The position numbers and the translations under genes are program-made. The notes under the pieces are model-generated. The model saw nothing but the letters and a program-made list of their open reading frames with translations. It made no database searches and was not told where the DNA came from. DNA of 64,000 nt from Sulfurimonas sp. (lineage in GTDB: Bacteria > Campylobacterota > Campylobacteria > Campylobacterales > Sulfurimonadaceae): contig NZ_JAQTLH010000001.1 in the NCBI RefSeq assembly GCF_028714975.1, positions 1 to 64,000 on the forward strand, read 5' to 3'. Every line of letters begins with the position of its first letter. Within the stretch, counting starts at the first letter, position 1. Of this stretch, positions 9,213 through 17,578 are shown one piece after another.

Positions 9213-10093
9213 TATTTAAGCAAGTATCCCTTTAAAGAATCATTTAACTTCTCTTTTAAATACTGTGGCTTTACAATCTTGATATAGGGTATCCAATATT
9301 TTACAAGCTTTAGTATCTCATCATCGTAAGATATTTTTGTAGAGATGATAAAGTGATTCTCATTTTGTTCTAGTATCTTTTGATTTGCTAATATATCTTT
9401 TCTAGTAAAATACTCTTTTGCCTCATTGTCTATTTGAAGTGTTACTTCGATAAGTTCATTTGAAAACCAGTTGGTGTCGTTTTTTACTATTTGCACTAAA
9501 AACTCTTTTTTAGGAGTAAATATTTTTATGTCATCTTCCCATCTAAACTTTTGAATCTTTGAAAATGTAAATGTTTTTAGTTTGTCATTTTCATCTGCAA
9601 GTAAGTACCAGATAGAATTATTGTTTACAAGTTTGTAAGGGTTTACAGTTCTATTTTTTTCTTTATATTCAAAGTTTACAGGACTATTTTTAACTATAGC
9701 TGCACTTAACATTTCAAACCACTCTTTTTTTAAGCTAATATCTTCAAAGCCTTGATTTTTGATAAGGTAGGCACTATTTAGTTTTGCATTTAAAATATCA
9801 GTTATAAATTCATTTGATAATGATGGATAGAGTGACTTTATCCCGCTTAAAGTGGCAAAATTTTTAATATCTTCAAAGCTTAGTTTTCCTAGAGCATAAC
9901 TTTCCATACTGTAGTAATCACCATTTTTTTGTATAGGTATGTAAGAGAGTCTTTCTTTTATATCTCTTTGTATCGTTCTAATACTTACATTAAACTCATC
10001 AGATAATTCAATAGCAGTGAATCTTTCACCACTATTGAGTTTTGTAAGGATTAAAGAGAGTCTATAAGCTAGAGTGTCGTGTGATTTTGCCAT
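9212..10093 (-). CDS. WYL-domain transcriptional regulator with DeoR-type helix-turn-helix
   Basis: The 293-residue product begins with a winged helix-turn-helix (SDEFNVSIRTIQRDIK, about residues 26-42) and carries a central WYL domain with the SIWYLLADEND core (about 155-165). A C-terminal extension ends in IPYIKIVKPQYLKEKL. WYL proteins sense nucleic-acid or nucleotide ligands and commonly control phage-defence operons (BrxR and CapW are characterised examples). It lies 3 bp after the small membrane gene and immediately before the hsd promoter, so it is placed to link expression of the two modules. The ligand and the sign of regulation are unknown. Confidence 0.88.
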   Translation of the reverse strand: MAKSHDTLAYRLSLILTKLNSGERFTAIELSDEFNVSIRTIQRDIKERLSYIPIQKNGDYYSMESYALGKLSFEDIKNFATLSGIKSLYPSLSNEFITDILNAKLNSAYLIKNQGFEDISLKKEWFEMLSAAIVKNSPVNFEYKEKNRTVNPYKLVNNNSIWYLLADENDKLKTFTFSKIQKFRWEDDIKIFTPKKEFLVQIVKNDTNWFSNELIEVTLQIDNEAKEYFTRKDILANQKILEQNENHFIISTKISYDDEILKLVKYWIPYIKIVKPQYLKEKLNDSLKGYLLK

Positions 10094-10096
10094 TTG

Positions 10097-10291
10097 CTAA
10101 AAATATTTTCTAAGAAAAAGTAGATATTTTGATTGTACTTTACCGTACTCTATAAAAAATGATATAGACACAGCAATACCAAAAGCCAACACAAAATCTA
10201 AAAACTTGATAGTTGTAAATAGATTTGTGATGACTGCTAAAGATATAAACATTACAGTTAGTATAAATAGTACTTTGAAATATGTTAGCAT
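10097..10291 (-). CDS. Small two-helix membrane protein
   Basis: A 64-residue peptide made almost entirely of two hydrophobic helices (about residues 5-27 and 30-47), followed by a basic tail (KVQSKYLLFLRKYF). It sits 2 bp after the 527-residue membrane-associated gene and 3 bp before the WYL gene, which argues for a real translated gene in this operon. Small proteins of this type often serve as membrane effectors or anchors, but no family is recognised. Confidence 0.65.
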   Translation of the reverse strand: MLTYFKVLFILTVMFISLAVITNLFTTIKFLDFVLAFGIAVSISFFIEYGKVQSKYLLFLRKYF

Positions 10292-10293
10292 TA

Positions 10294-11877
10294 TTATTTT
10301 CCCTTTTTTATTTCTGCTTTTAACATTCTTTTTAAATCATTGGTAAGATATTCATCCATTGCCTCATCATCAATCTGTCCACTATTGTACCAAGCATAGA
10401 CTTCTTTTAATGATAAGTGACCAAACCTCACCCACGCAATTAAATTTGTTCTCAATAAAAATTTAACCATATCTCCGCCTGAACGAATAGCCGCATCTGC
10501 TCCATCCATAATACATAATGTTCCATGTCCTACTAGCAACATTCTTCTTACTTCTGGAATATTTTCCTTTGGAATGCAATCTTCCCATTTTTTTTGATGA
10601 TAAAATTTACCTTTCATTGTATACATAAATCTTATAAGTAATTCATTTATTAAAACTGGGATAGCCATAGCTACCCCATGCCTTGCTTCGTAACCTTCTT
10701 CAAAAACTTGTGTTGCAATTTTTGCAAATTTTTGTTTATCTTTACCAAACTCTCCAAAATCTAGTAGTAGAAATAGTTCAAAAAAAGGTATAGGTACGCC
10801 TTTCCCTCTATTTCCTAATTTTATTGAACTATTTGAACCTGATAAGTCTGACATTATATGTCCAAACCAATTTGCAAAACCACAAAATATTTTAGCAATA
10901 AAATTATGTCCTTGTAAATTTATTTCAGATTCATGAGTTTCAAATGTAATTACTTTCCCATCACTTACAAAAGTTGAAGTATTTGTAAATTGATTTAAAA
11001 TTGATACTATTAAACCTATAATATCGGTTGCATGCCCTAAGTTTTTCAAATGATGATTTGAAGGATATAAATTATTAATTTTCCCATTTGTTCCAGCTTT
11101 GCCTTTTTTGTTAGTATGGGTTTGATCATAATTTACTTTAAATTTATTTTCTAAACATTGAATTACTTTTTGTCTTGTACTAATATCTTTATTTTTTTCA
11201 CATACAAAAGTTGCAAATTTTTCTACAATTTTAAAAGCAAACTCATCAACTTTATCATTAAGTTTACCTTGTTTATGGACTTTTTTAGTTTTTATTTCAC
11301 CCTTTTTTTTCCCATTTTCGTAATACTTTAAATTACCTTTATCATCAAGCTTTGGTACAGTTTCTGCATCTACATAGACAAATAAAATATCAATTAATCC
11401 TGCTATAACACCACATGTTCCTGCTATCATATAGTCGTATTTGTCACATTGAGCATTTTTAAAAGTAAACTCATCTTCTATTCGATTTTGAAATTCTATT
11501 TTCTCTGATTCTGTCATCAAGTCTTTAAAAGGGTCATCTTTTAAATCAAGATTATTTCTAAAACCATAATCCTTAACTAAATCAGAATACTCCTTCCAAG
11601 TCATATTATTATGAGCTTCAATCTTATCAAGTTCATCAACCACTTTACATGTACTTAAAGTATGCTTTTTTTCATTTGATAATTGAATATCTCCGCCTTG
11701 TAGCAATGTATGCATATTGTTGAACATTTCATCCAAAGTTTCATTGTTGATCTCTTGTTCTTGTTTTATGTCCCTTAAAGACTGGTCTATCTCAGTAAGC
11801 TTATAAGTAGAACTATTTATTTGGTGTTTTTGTACTTTAAGTGCAGTTGCTTCATCTTTTAAATATTGCTCATCCAT
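10294..11877 (-). CDS. Membrane-associated protein of the TerB-type defence-like module
   Basis: 527 residues. An N-terminal helical region with predicted coiled coil (1-60) precedes a hydrophobic segment (YMIAGTCGVIAGLIDILFV, about 148-166). Further weakly hydrophobic helices follow around HATDIIGLIVSILNQF and AIPVLINELLIRFMY. A conserved-looking C-terminal patch contains LLVGHGTLCIMDGADAA and LRTNLIAWVRFGHLSLKEV. Its start overlaps the end of the 578-residue gene by 8 bp, so the two are coupled. I recall similar proteins beside TerB-domain genes in other bacteria, and the pair may correspond to a system such as Bunzi; this is a memory-based suggestion needing an HMM search. Confidence 0.75.
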   Translation of the reverse strand: MDEQYLKDEATALKVQKHQINSSTYKLTEIDQSLRDIKQEQEINNETLDEMFNNMHTLLQGGDIQLSNEKKHTLSTCKVVDELDKIEAHNNMTWKEYSDLVKDYGFRNNLDLKDDPFKDLMTESEKIEFQNRIEDEFTFKNAQCDKYDYMIAGTCGVIAGLIDILFVYVDAETVPKLDDKGNLKYYENGKKKGEIKTKKVHKQGKLNDKVDEFAFKIVEKFATFVCEKNKDISTRQKVIQCLENKFKVNYDQTHTNKKGKAGTNGKINNLYPSNHHLKNLGHATDIIGLIVSILNQFTNTSTFVSDGKVITFETHESEINLQGHNFIAKIFCGFANWFGHIMSDLSGSNSSIKLGNRGKGVPIPFFELFLLLDFGEFGKDKQKFAKIATQVFEEGYEARHGVAMAIPVLINELLIRFMYTMKGKFYHQKKWEDCIPKENIPEVRRMLLVGHGTLCIMDGADAAIRSGGDMVKFLLRTNLIAWVRFGHLSLKEVYAWYNSGQIDDEAMDEYLTNDLKRMLKAEIKKGK

Positions 11878-13606
11878 TGGGTAAACCTTTAATATTATTT
11901 AGCCCATTCAATGCAGCACCTCTTAAGACATTATCTGTTTCAAAATAGCCTAGATTTTCTAATATTCTTGATATTTCATCTAAAGTATCAGTATCAACAT
12001 ATTCATTTAAAAGCAAAGTCTCTTTATTGTAATTTTCAATTACTAATCTATATAAGTGTTCTTTAGCAACATCTGTAGTTAAAATTTTTAATCTTGATTC
12101 ATCTAAAATTTTAGGAACTTTTATTCTACTCATTGAGTTTTGAGATTGTTTTTGTTTATTATCTATGCATTTTAAGGTACTTGCCATTAAAAGTGTAAGT
12201 TCATTTATTTTTGAATTTTGTTTTTTTTGCTCTACTGTAGTGTCATTGAGTGCTCTTATTACATAATTTATGTCATCTATCAACATTGAAATTGTTTTTT
12301 GTGTTAATTTAATAACTTCATGTAACATAAATTCTCTTGTCTTATATTTGTCTAGCTTATCTACACCGCTTAAATGCTTGATGCCCTTGTATGTTACTGT
12401 TCCAATTAATATGGCAGTTGCTATTCCCGCAGTCATAGGATTTAAAAAACCTAATCCTCTCATACCCAAAAAAGCAAGTCCTGAAGATATACCTGAAGCT
12501 GATAGTCCAACTACACTTCCTGATAAATAAACTGCACCTAACGGCACTCCAATACTAGAAGCTGTCGCACCAAATTCAGTAAATATCTTCTTGATTGAAT
12601 TATCATCAAGATCTTTATGTATAATTTTGTAATCATTTGCAATTGCCAGATAAGCCAAGAATATATCTTCATCTGAAACATTAAATAATTTTCTATTTGT
12701 TTCTAAAAAATTAAAATTTATCGATGACATGACTTTTTTAGCTTGTTCTATATCAATTTCTTTATTATTTTTTACAGCTGAATCTATATCTTTTATTATG
12801 TGCTCTATACTTTCGTCTTTTTTTGTACTAAAATAAATATTTATCATATCTTTTAAAAGTGATATCATTATTGATTTATAATGTAGTAGATTAGAAGTGT
12901 TAATAACTTTATTGAGTAAATCTTCATTAGGTATGATATTCTCATTTGAAATATTGGCAATATATAATCTGATTTCAAATCTTGAATCTTGAGTTAACTC
13001 TAATCTGGTTATTAGTAAAAGTAACTCTGCTAATTCTTTTTCATCGATTTTATTATCGTCATCAAATGTCATATTGACAATAATTTTTAAATAAGCAATT
13101 TTAAATTCTTCAGGCATTTTATCAAAAGATTTTAGTTTATTTTCTTCTTCTTTATATGTATCAAATTCAGAAATGATTTTATCTATAAACTCTGCAAGTA
13201 AATTATAATTAAAGTTTTTAGAAGGCAACATACCGCATAGATTATCTATAATATAATCTTCACTATTCATGTTTATTTTTATATATTCATAAATATTTTG
13301 TTTACCTAAAATACCTTTTTTTATTTCAGATAAATATTCAACAGATTTAATATTTTTATAGTTAAATACTACAATTTCTTTACCATTATTATAAAGTATT
13401 TTTTCACCAGTAAAAAGTAAACCTTCTTTACCTGTGCCTAATTTTGTAGTATCGTATAAAGCAATCACATATTTATGTAAATTTTCATCACAGTCAAAAG
13501 CTTTTATTGCATTGGTTAATTTTTTATCAGAAATTTCTAATAATATAAGAATGTCATCATTTACCGCTTTTATATTATCTTTTATAAATAAATTCACATT
13601 TTTCAT
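11870..13606 (-). CDS. TerB/PH-like protein with a glycine-rich hydrophobic segment
   Basis: 578 residues. Residues 45-115 look like a bacterial PH-type beta domain (GLLFTGEKILYNNGKEIVVF). Residues 165-260 resemble TerB, with the acidic pattern DDDNKIDEKELAELLLLITR (182-201). Residues 345-405 are a long glycine/alanine-rich hydrophobic stretch (LGAVYLSGSVVGLSASGISS) that could insert in a membrane. The tail is helical. TerB domains occur in several anti-phage systems. It is the first gene of the minus-strand operon that continues into the 527-residue gene and the WYL regulator. Domain names are by pattern only. Confidence 0.75.
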   Translation of the reverse strand: MKNVNLFIKDNIKAVNDDILILLEISDKKLTNAIKAFDCDENLHKYVIALYDTTKLGTGKEGLLFTGEKILYNNGKEIVVFNYKNIKSVEYLSEIKKGILGKQNIYEYIKINMNSEDYIIDNLCGMLPSKNFNYNLLAEFIDKIISEFDTYKEEENKLKSFDKMPEEFKIAYLKIIVNMTFDDDNKIDEKELAELLLLITRLELTQDSRFEIRLYIANISNENIIPNEDLLNKVINTSNLLHYKSIMISLLKDMINIYFSTKKDESIEHIIKDIDSAVKNNKEIDIEQAKKVMSSINFNFLETNRKLFNVSDEDIFLAYLAIANDYKIIHKDLDDNSIKKIFTEFGATASSIGVPLGAVYLSGSVVGLSASGISSGLAFLGMRGLGFLNPMTAGIATAILIGTVTYKGIKHLSGVDKLDKYKTREFMLHEVIKLTQKTISMLIDDINYVIRALNDTTVEQKKQNSKINELTLLMASTLKCIDNKQKQSQNSMSRIKVPKILDESRLKILTTDVAKEHLYRLVIENYNKETLLLNEYVDTDTLDEISRILENLGYFETDNVLRGAALNGLNNIKGLPNG

Positions 13607-13666
13607 TACATACCTTTATTGTATTATCTACTACTATACACTGTATTAAAACAGATTGAGATTAGA

Positions 13667-13719
13667 TTGTACAACAGCTAGACTTATAAGAGAATAATCA
13701 CTATAAGTAGGTTGTACAC
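13667..13719. promoter_or_regulatory. Nested inverted repeats between divergent regulator and TerB-like operon
   Basis: An outer pair, TTGTACAAC (13667-13675) and GTTGTACAC (13711-13719), matches as an inverted repeat at 8 of 9 positions. An inner perfect pair, ACTTATA (13682-13688) and TATAAGT (13702-13708), lies between. The block ends one base before the XRE gene start at 13720 and lies about 60 bp upstream of the minus-strand operon, so a repressor bound here could control both directions. No clean -35/-10 pair was found. Confidence 0.5.
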
Positions 13720-13959
13720 ATGGAAAAACTAACTCCTGAACAGCTTTACCAAATCATTGGTAAAAATGTTGCCAAATATCGCAAAGCAAGGAATCTGTCT
13801 CAGCTTGATTTATCTTTACAAATGGGCTATAAGTCAGTTTCTGTCGTATCGGGTTCTGAAATTTGTTATAACAACAAACACTTCAATCTTGAACAACTTT
13901 TAAAAATATCACAGATACTTGAAATTGATTTATGTGATTTTTTTACTCCTAAATCTTAA
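13720..13959 (+). CDS. XRE-family helix-turn-helix regulator
   Basis: A 79-residue Cro/CI-type protein: VAKYRKARNLSQLDLSLQMGYKSVSVVSGSE is the helix-turn-helix, followed by LEQLLKISQILEIDLCDFF, the usual fourth and fifth helices. It is transcribed away from the TerB-like operon, and its start codon adjoins nested inverted repeats that are probably its operator. The stop overlaps the stop of the convergent 206-residue gene by 4 bp. It probably represses itself and perhaps the defence operon. Confidence 0.85.
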   Translation: MEKLTPEQLYQIIGKNVAKYRKARNLSQLDLSLQMGYKSVSVVSGSEICYNNKHFNLEQLLKISQILEIDLCDFFTPKS

Positions 13960-14576
13960 TCAATAATCGTTTCTACCTTTCCAAATCCTCTTTTAACTTC
14001 TCTTGATATAGTCATCTTGTCATAAGTCATTTTTGAATTATCAATTTTATCTATGGTTGTACAAAGATATGCAAAATTTTCAACAAACTTTTTATCTTCT
14101 TCACTGTATGTAGTAAAGTCATTTGAGCTTATGATAATTGTATCAAGGCTATCAAGATGTTTATCAATATAGTGTTTAGTTTTTTGAAGTATTTGTGTAA
14201 ATTTTTCAATATTTTTTAGAGTCTCATTATGAAAAAATTTAAAGTCATATTTTTCCACTAATTCAATATTTGTAATTACCAGCTCTTTATCTAAGTTTTT
14301 TATCTCAAGTAGAGCTGTTCTTAATTCTCTTAGACTACCGTTAAACAGTTTTACCTTAACATCTACATATTTATCTATAGCTTCTTTTAGTTCAGGCAAA
14401 ACATCTTTGTAATTTGACAAATCTACAAAAAAACTGTGTCCCTTATCTTCTTCATTACTGTTTTTATCTAAAGTATCGTTAATTAGACCATTGATAACAC
14501 AACAATCTTCAAAGTACCTTTTTACTCCATATCCAGTTGCTGCAAGTGCAACTCCTCCAATTAATTGTTTAACCAT
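13956..14576 (-). CDS. Hypothetical protein with N-terminal hydrophobic segment
   Basis: 206 residues. A short hydrophobic N-terminus (LIGGVALAATGYGVKRYF) could be a membrane anchor. The rest is charged and helical, with predicted coiled coil (about 60-160) and no recognised motif. It converges on the XRE gene with a 4-bp overlap of stop codons, an arrangement that can couple their mRNA levels by antisense pairing. The family is unknown; the acidic helical make-up is common among element-borne accessory proteins. Confidence 0.65.
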   Translation of the reverse strand: MVKQLIGGVALAATGYGVKRYFEDCCVINGLINDTLDKNSNEEDKGHSFFVDLSNYKDVLPELKEAIDKYVDVKVKLFNGSLRELRTALLEIKNLDKELVITNIELVEKYDFKFFHNETLKNIEKFTQILQKTKHYIDKHLDSLDTIIISSNDFTTYSEEDKKFVENFAYLCTTIDKIDNSKMTYDKMTISREVKRGFGKVETIID

Positions 14577-14740
14577 ATCACATGCTCCTCAATATTCATT
14601 TTAAGAAGTATTACATAGTTTACTGACAGGTGGTGTCGTTTTAAAAGTAAAAATTTGTATTTTAAAATTTTTTAACAATATATCATCAATATAGACAAAG
14701 TGGAGATTACTTTGAAAACTAAACATAAGGAGAAAACACA

Positions 14741-14845
14741 ATGTTTCAAAAATTAAAAGAGTTTTGTGTGTTCACTACAAAACCGTCATTTGATGATTTG
14801 ATGTGTGACGGTAAAAATTGGAATAGCTCAAGGGGTATGTTATGA
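14741..14845 (+). CDS. Micro-gene, 34 residues
   Basis: ATG at 14741 follows a strong ribosome-binding site (AAGGAGA, 14727-14733). The product begins MFQKLKEFCVFTTKP and includes CDGKNWNSSRG, with two cysteines and no recognised family. Its stop overlaps the start of the next small gene (ATGTTATGA), a sign of translational coupling. It opens the plus-strand operon that continues to DUF2958. Confidence 0.55.
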   Translation: MFQKLKEFCVFTTKPSFDDLMCDGKNWNSSRGML

Positions 14846-15015
14846 AAATGAAAAATCAACAAGAAAAAGATTTTGAATTAGGATTGTCATTTTCAGAGTG
14901 TCTTGATTACTTTTCAAAAGAGCCTACAAGCAAAGAGCTAGATGATATGGAAAAAGAATCTTTTAAAATCACTCCTATCAATAACAAACACTACCAGCCT
15001 TTAAAAGGAGCATAA
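14842..15015 (+). CDS. Small acidic protein, 57 residues
   Basis: The start codon overlaps the preceding stop by 4 bp. The product is charged (KMKNQQEKDFELGLSFSECL near the start, then ELDDMEKESFKIT) with no membrane segment and no recognised family. The end contains AAAAGGAG, which serves as the ribosome-binding site for the next micro-gene. Confidence 0.55.
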   Translation: MKMKNQQEKDFELGLSFSECLDYFSKEPTSKELDDMEKESFKITPINNKHYQPLKGA

Positions 15016-15017
15016 AA

Positions 15018-15101
15018 ATGATACCGCCGTCAGTTTTATTAGCAGTGATTATTGCAGGAGCAACCATTATCAAAGAGACTTTAGAGTCGCAACAGGATTA
15101 G
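15018..15101 (+). CDS. Hydrophobic micro-peptide, 27 residues
   Basis: The peptide reads MIPPSVLLAVIIAGATIIKE followed by seven more residues ending in QQD. It is one short hydrophobic helix with an acidic tail. AAAAGGAG 9-16 bases upstream is a good ribosome-binding site and the gene starts 3 bp after the previous stop, so translation is plausible. It could be a small membrane peptide of the element; no family is recognised. Confidence 0.45.
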   Translation: MIPPSVLLAVIIAGATIIKETLESQQD

Positions 15102-15156
15102 TCTCAAAGACTTTCAACCATAGAATAAACATAAAAACTAAAAAAAGGATACACCC

Positions 15157-15966
15157 ATGTCACAATTTCCACTAACCCACGCAGAACTAATGAACCAAGC
15201 CCCAGCACTCTTCACAGAGCAACCACACAGCGATGTAAGCGATAAATACCACTTTATCCCGACCATAGATGTCATAGATGAAATTAAGAAAAACAACTGG
15301 TATCCAGTCAGTGTATCAGAAGCAAAAGTCAGAGATGAAGACAAAGAGGGATACCAACAACACCTCGTTCGCTTCAGACACTTTGAAGATTTATTGTCTC
15401 CACCAGAAAACGCAGTTGAGCTACTTCTGTTTAACTCTCACGACAGAAGCAAAAGCTTTACCATATCAGCAGGCATCTTTCGTTTCGTATGCAGTAACGG
15501 TCTTGTCATAGCAGAGAGTGTATTTGAGAGCTATAAGATAAAACACATAGGCGATAGAGAAAACGATGTAGCCACTGCAGTTGCAAACATTACAGCCATC
15601 AAACCAAAACTGATGGCAAAGATTCAACTCTTAGAGTCCATAAAACTAAGCCAACATGAAAAAGAGTCATTTGCACGCAGTAGTATTCCTCTAAGATTTG
15701 AGAAACACTTACAAGTAGATTATCAAGATTTACTGGTTCCTCATAGAGAAGAAGATAGTCGTGATGATTTATACACTGTGCTCAATGTTATCCAAGAGAA
15801 TCTCCTTCGTGGCAACATCTCAGGAACCAACAAAGAGACAAAGAGACGTTTTACAAGCAGAAAAATAGTCTCCCTCTCAAAAGACGCAGAAGTCAATCAA
15901 AATTTATGGGATATGGCAGAACGCATAGCTTCCATTAAGGAGCCAACTTACCAAGTTGCAGCATAA
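15157..15966 (+). CDS. DUF932 phage/plasmid-like protein
   Basis: 269 residues with the DUF932 pattern: an N-terminal KYHFIPTIDVIDEIKKNNWYP, the central LLFNSHDRSKSFTISAGIFR and VCSNGLVIAESVFESYKIKH, and a C-terminal helical region. DUF932 proteins are common on plasmids, phages and ICEs near recombination genes; their biochemical role is not settled. It is followed by genes of the same type (Gp157-like and Rad52-like). Base use differs from the flanking AT-rich genes, with many A- and C-rich codons on the coding strand, suggesting a separate origin for this segment. Confidence 0.85.
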   Translation: MSQFPLTHAELMNQAPALFTEQPHSDVSDKYHFIPTIDVIDEIKKNNWYPVSVSEAKVRDEDKEGYQQHLVRFRHFEDLLSPPENAVELLLFNSHDRSKSFTISAGIFRFVCSNGLVIAESVFESYKIKHIGDRENDVATAVANITAIKPKLMAKIQLLESIKLSQHEKESFARSSIPLRFEKHLQVDYQDLLVPHREEDSRDDLYTVLNVIQENLLRGNISGTNKETKRRFTSRKIVSLSKDAEVNQNLWDMAERIASIKEPTYQVAA

Positions 15967-15984
15967 GCATAAAAAAGTGCATCT

Positions 15985-16224
15985 ATGAAAAACAGATTAC
16001 ATACACCAAACAGACCAACCACCCAAGAGATAATCCTACTAGAGATGAAGTTCATTCAACTTCAACTCTACCTAGCTAAAAAGAGTGCCAATGAGATATA
16101 TACACTCCCAATCACTCTACCTAAGCTAGAACTCTACCTCGAAAACGCACTCCGTAGTATTCATCATCTCATATCTAAAATGGATGATTATAAATCAAAC
16201 ACAGCAAATGAGCTGCAACAATAA
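15985..16224 (+). CDS. Hypothetical helical protein, 79 residues
   Basis: A short helical protein (EIILLEMKFIQLQLYLAKKS in the middle, then LPKLELYLENALRSIHHLIS). It lies 18 bp after DUF932 and 12 bp before the Gp157-like gene and shares their A/C-rich codon use, so it belongs to the same operon. No motif or family is recognised; a role in DNA metabolism is inferred only from its neighbours. Confidence 0.65.
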   Translation: MKNRLHTPNRPTTQEIILLEMKFIQLQLYLAKKSANEIYTLPITLPKLELYLENALRSIHHLISKMDDYKSNTANELQQ

Positions 16225-16236
16225 AGGAAACACTTT

Positions 16237-16824
16237 ATGAAAATGACAAACTACCGTCTCCAAAGCGAAATGGAGAACATTAACCCACAAAGCCAAGAGT
16301 GGTTCAAAAACTATGTACGACAAGTTTTAGAATCAAACAAACCTTACCATGCAAAAGCCGATTACTTAGGTTTAAGTATCCAAGAAATCCAAAACAAGAT
16401 AGACTATCTCACAGCAGACATCCAAGAGATGAGTGCTTTAAAGAAAAATCTATCACTTGCAAAAGCTACAGCCCTTGAAGCAACAGCAGCAGTTCTAGCG
16501 GAGTATGGCATAGATAGATTAGACGGAACCTCTATATCCTCAATCACAATCACACCTCAAAAGACAAAGCTTACAGAAACTTTTAAAATCATCAACCCAG
16601 ATGCTCTTATAAAACTTGGATATTACAATGTAGTCGTAGATGAGCAAAGCGTGAAAGATGCAATGCTTACAGTCGATGGTATGAATGAGATAGATTCGTT
16701 TGTAGAAGTTGGTGTTACTAAAGAAGAGATACCAGCAAAAATAAAAGTCAACGCTAGACGCTCTAGCTCTAACAATCAAGCTGCAGAACTACTGAATTTA
16801 GTAGATTCTCAGATAGCCGCATAA
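16237..16824 (+). CDS. Siphovirus Gp157-like protein
   Basis: 195 residues. An N-terminal helical half with coiled coil (KIDYLTADIQEMSALKKNLS) leads to a beta-strand region (ISSITITPQKTKLTETFKII) and the segment ALIKLGYYNVVVDEQSVKDA, which fits the C-terminal part of the Siphovirus Gp157 family. Gp157 proteins occur in phage and plasmid recombination cassettes next to single-strand annealing proteins, as here. Function is not firmly known. The match is by overall pattern, so the family assignment is moderate. Confidence 0.65.
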   Translation: MKMTNYRLQSEMENINPQSQEWFKNYVRQVLESNKPYHAKADYLGLSIQEIQNKIDYLTADIQEMSALKKNLSLAKATALEATAAVLAEYGIDRLDGTSISSITITPQKTKLTETFKIINPDALIKLGYYNVVVDEQSVKDAMLTVDGMNEIDSFVEVGVTKEEIPAKIKVNARRSSSNNQAAELLNLVDSQIAA

Positions 16825-16836
16825 GGAGATAGAATC

Positions 16837-17577
16837 ATGTTCAACGAAAAACAGACACAGGTTCTCTCGTATGAGCTAGACAGTAGTAGAATTAAAAGCC
16901 GCTCTAAAGGAAATATCAATCTCTCCTATCTTGAAGCGTTTGATGTTTTAGAAACAGCCAATAGAATATTCGGATACGGGAATTGGTCATATGCTATTAC
17001 CAGCTTAGCAGAAGTCTCACAAGAGACAAACTCTAATCAGAACATCATCATAGCCTATAGGGCAGTCGTTAATGTAACCGTAAACGACCTCTCACACAAC
17101 AAACATATCTCAAGAGAAGATGTAGGGTTTGGCACAGGTATTGCAAAAACACTCTCTGATGCACATGAGGGAGCAGCAAAAGAAGCTGTCACAGATGCCA
17201 TAAAAAGAGCCATGAGAACATTTGGAAACCAGTTTGGTAACAGTCTTTATGACAAAAACCGTAATCAGCAGAACCAACCGCAGCAGATGCAACAACAGCA
17301 ATATTCTCAGACAAAGCAGTTACAACAGCCACAACAATACAATCAACAGCATACACAGCAACCACAGGCTCAGCAACAGACACAACAATCTCATAATCCC
17401 TACGACTACACCTCTCTTTACAATCTTGGACTCACCATCATAGAACAAGGTCAAAACCTAATCCTTGCAGGAGAGGATATGTACAATAAAAGAGACTCTA
17501 TCAAAGCATGTGGATTTAGATTCGATGCACCTAGTAAAACTTGGTGGAAACCTATAGAACAACAGCAGGCAGCATAA
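16837..17577 (+). CDS. Rad52/Rad22-family single-strand annealing protein
   Basis: 246 residues. Residues 1-140 match the Rad52 annealing core (GNINLSYLEAFDVLETANRI, FGYGNWSYAI, REDVGFG, EGAAKEAVTDAIKRAMRTFG). A glutamine-rich low-complexity linker (about 143-186) follows, then a small C-terminal module (195-240: LILAGEDMYNKRDSIKACGF and TWWKPI) like those found in other phage/plasmid proteins. It should anneal complementary single strands during element recombination or replication. Flexible Q-rich tails are unusual for bacterial versions. It ends 1 bp before the next small gene. Confidence 0.88.
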   Translation: MFNEKQTQVLSYELDSSRIKSRSKGNINLSYLEAFDVLETANRIFGYGNWSYAITSLAEVSQETNSNQNIIIAYRAVVNVTVNDLSHNKHISREDVGFGTGIAKTLSDAHEGAAKEAVTDAIKRAMRTFGNQFGNSLYDKNRNQQNQPQQMQQQQYSQTKQLQQPQQYNQQHTQQPQAQQQTQQSHNPYDYTSLYNLGLTIIEQGQNLILAGEDMYNKRDSIKACGFRFDAPSKTWWKPIEQQQAA

Positions 17578-17578
17578 G

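Noticed and set aside
7352-13606. BREX or Pgl system
   Set aside because: A WYL gene and a methyltransferase-like gene are present, but no PglZ, BrxC or BrxL-like genes; hsdR/M/S identify a Type I locus.
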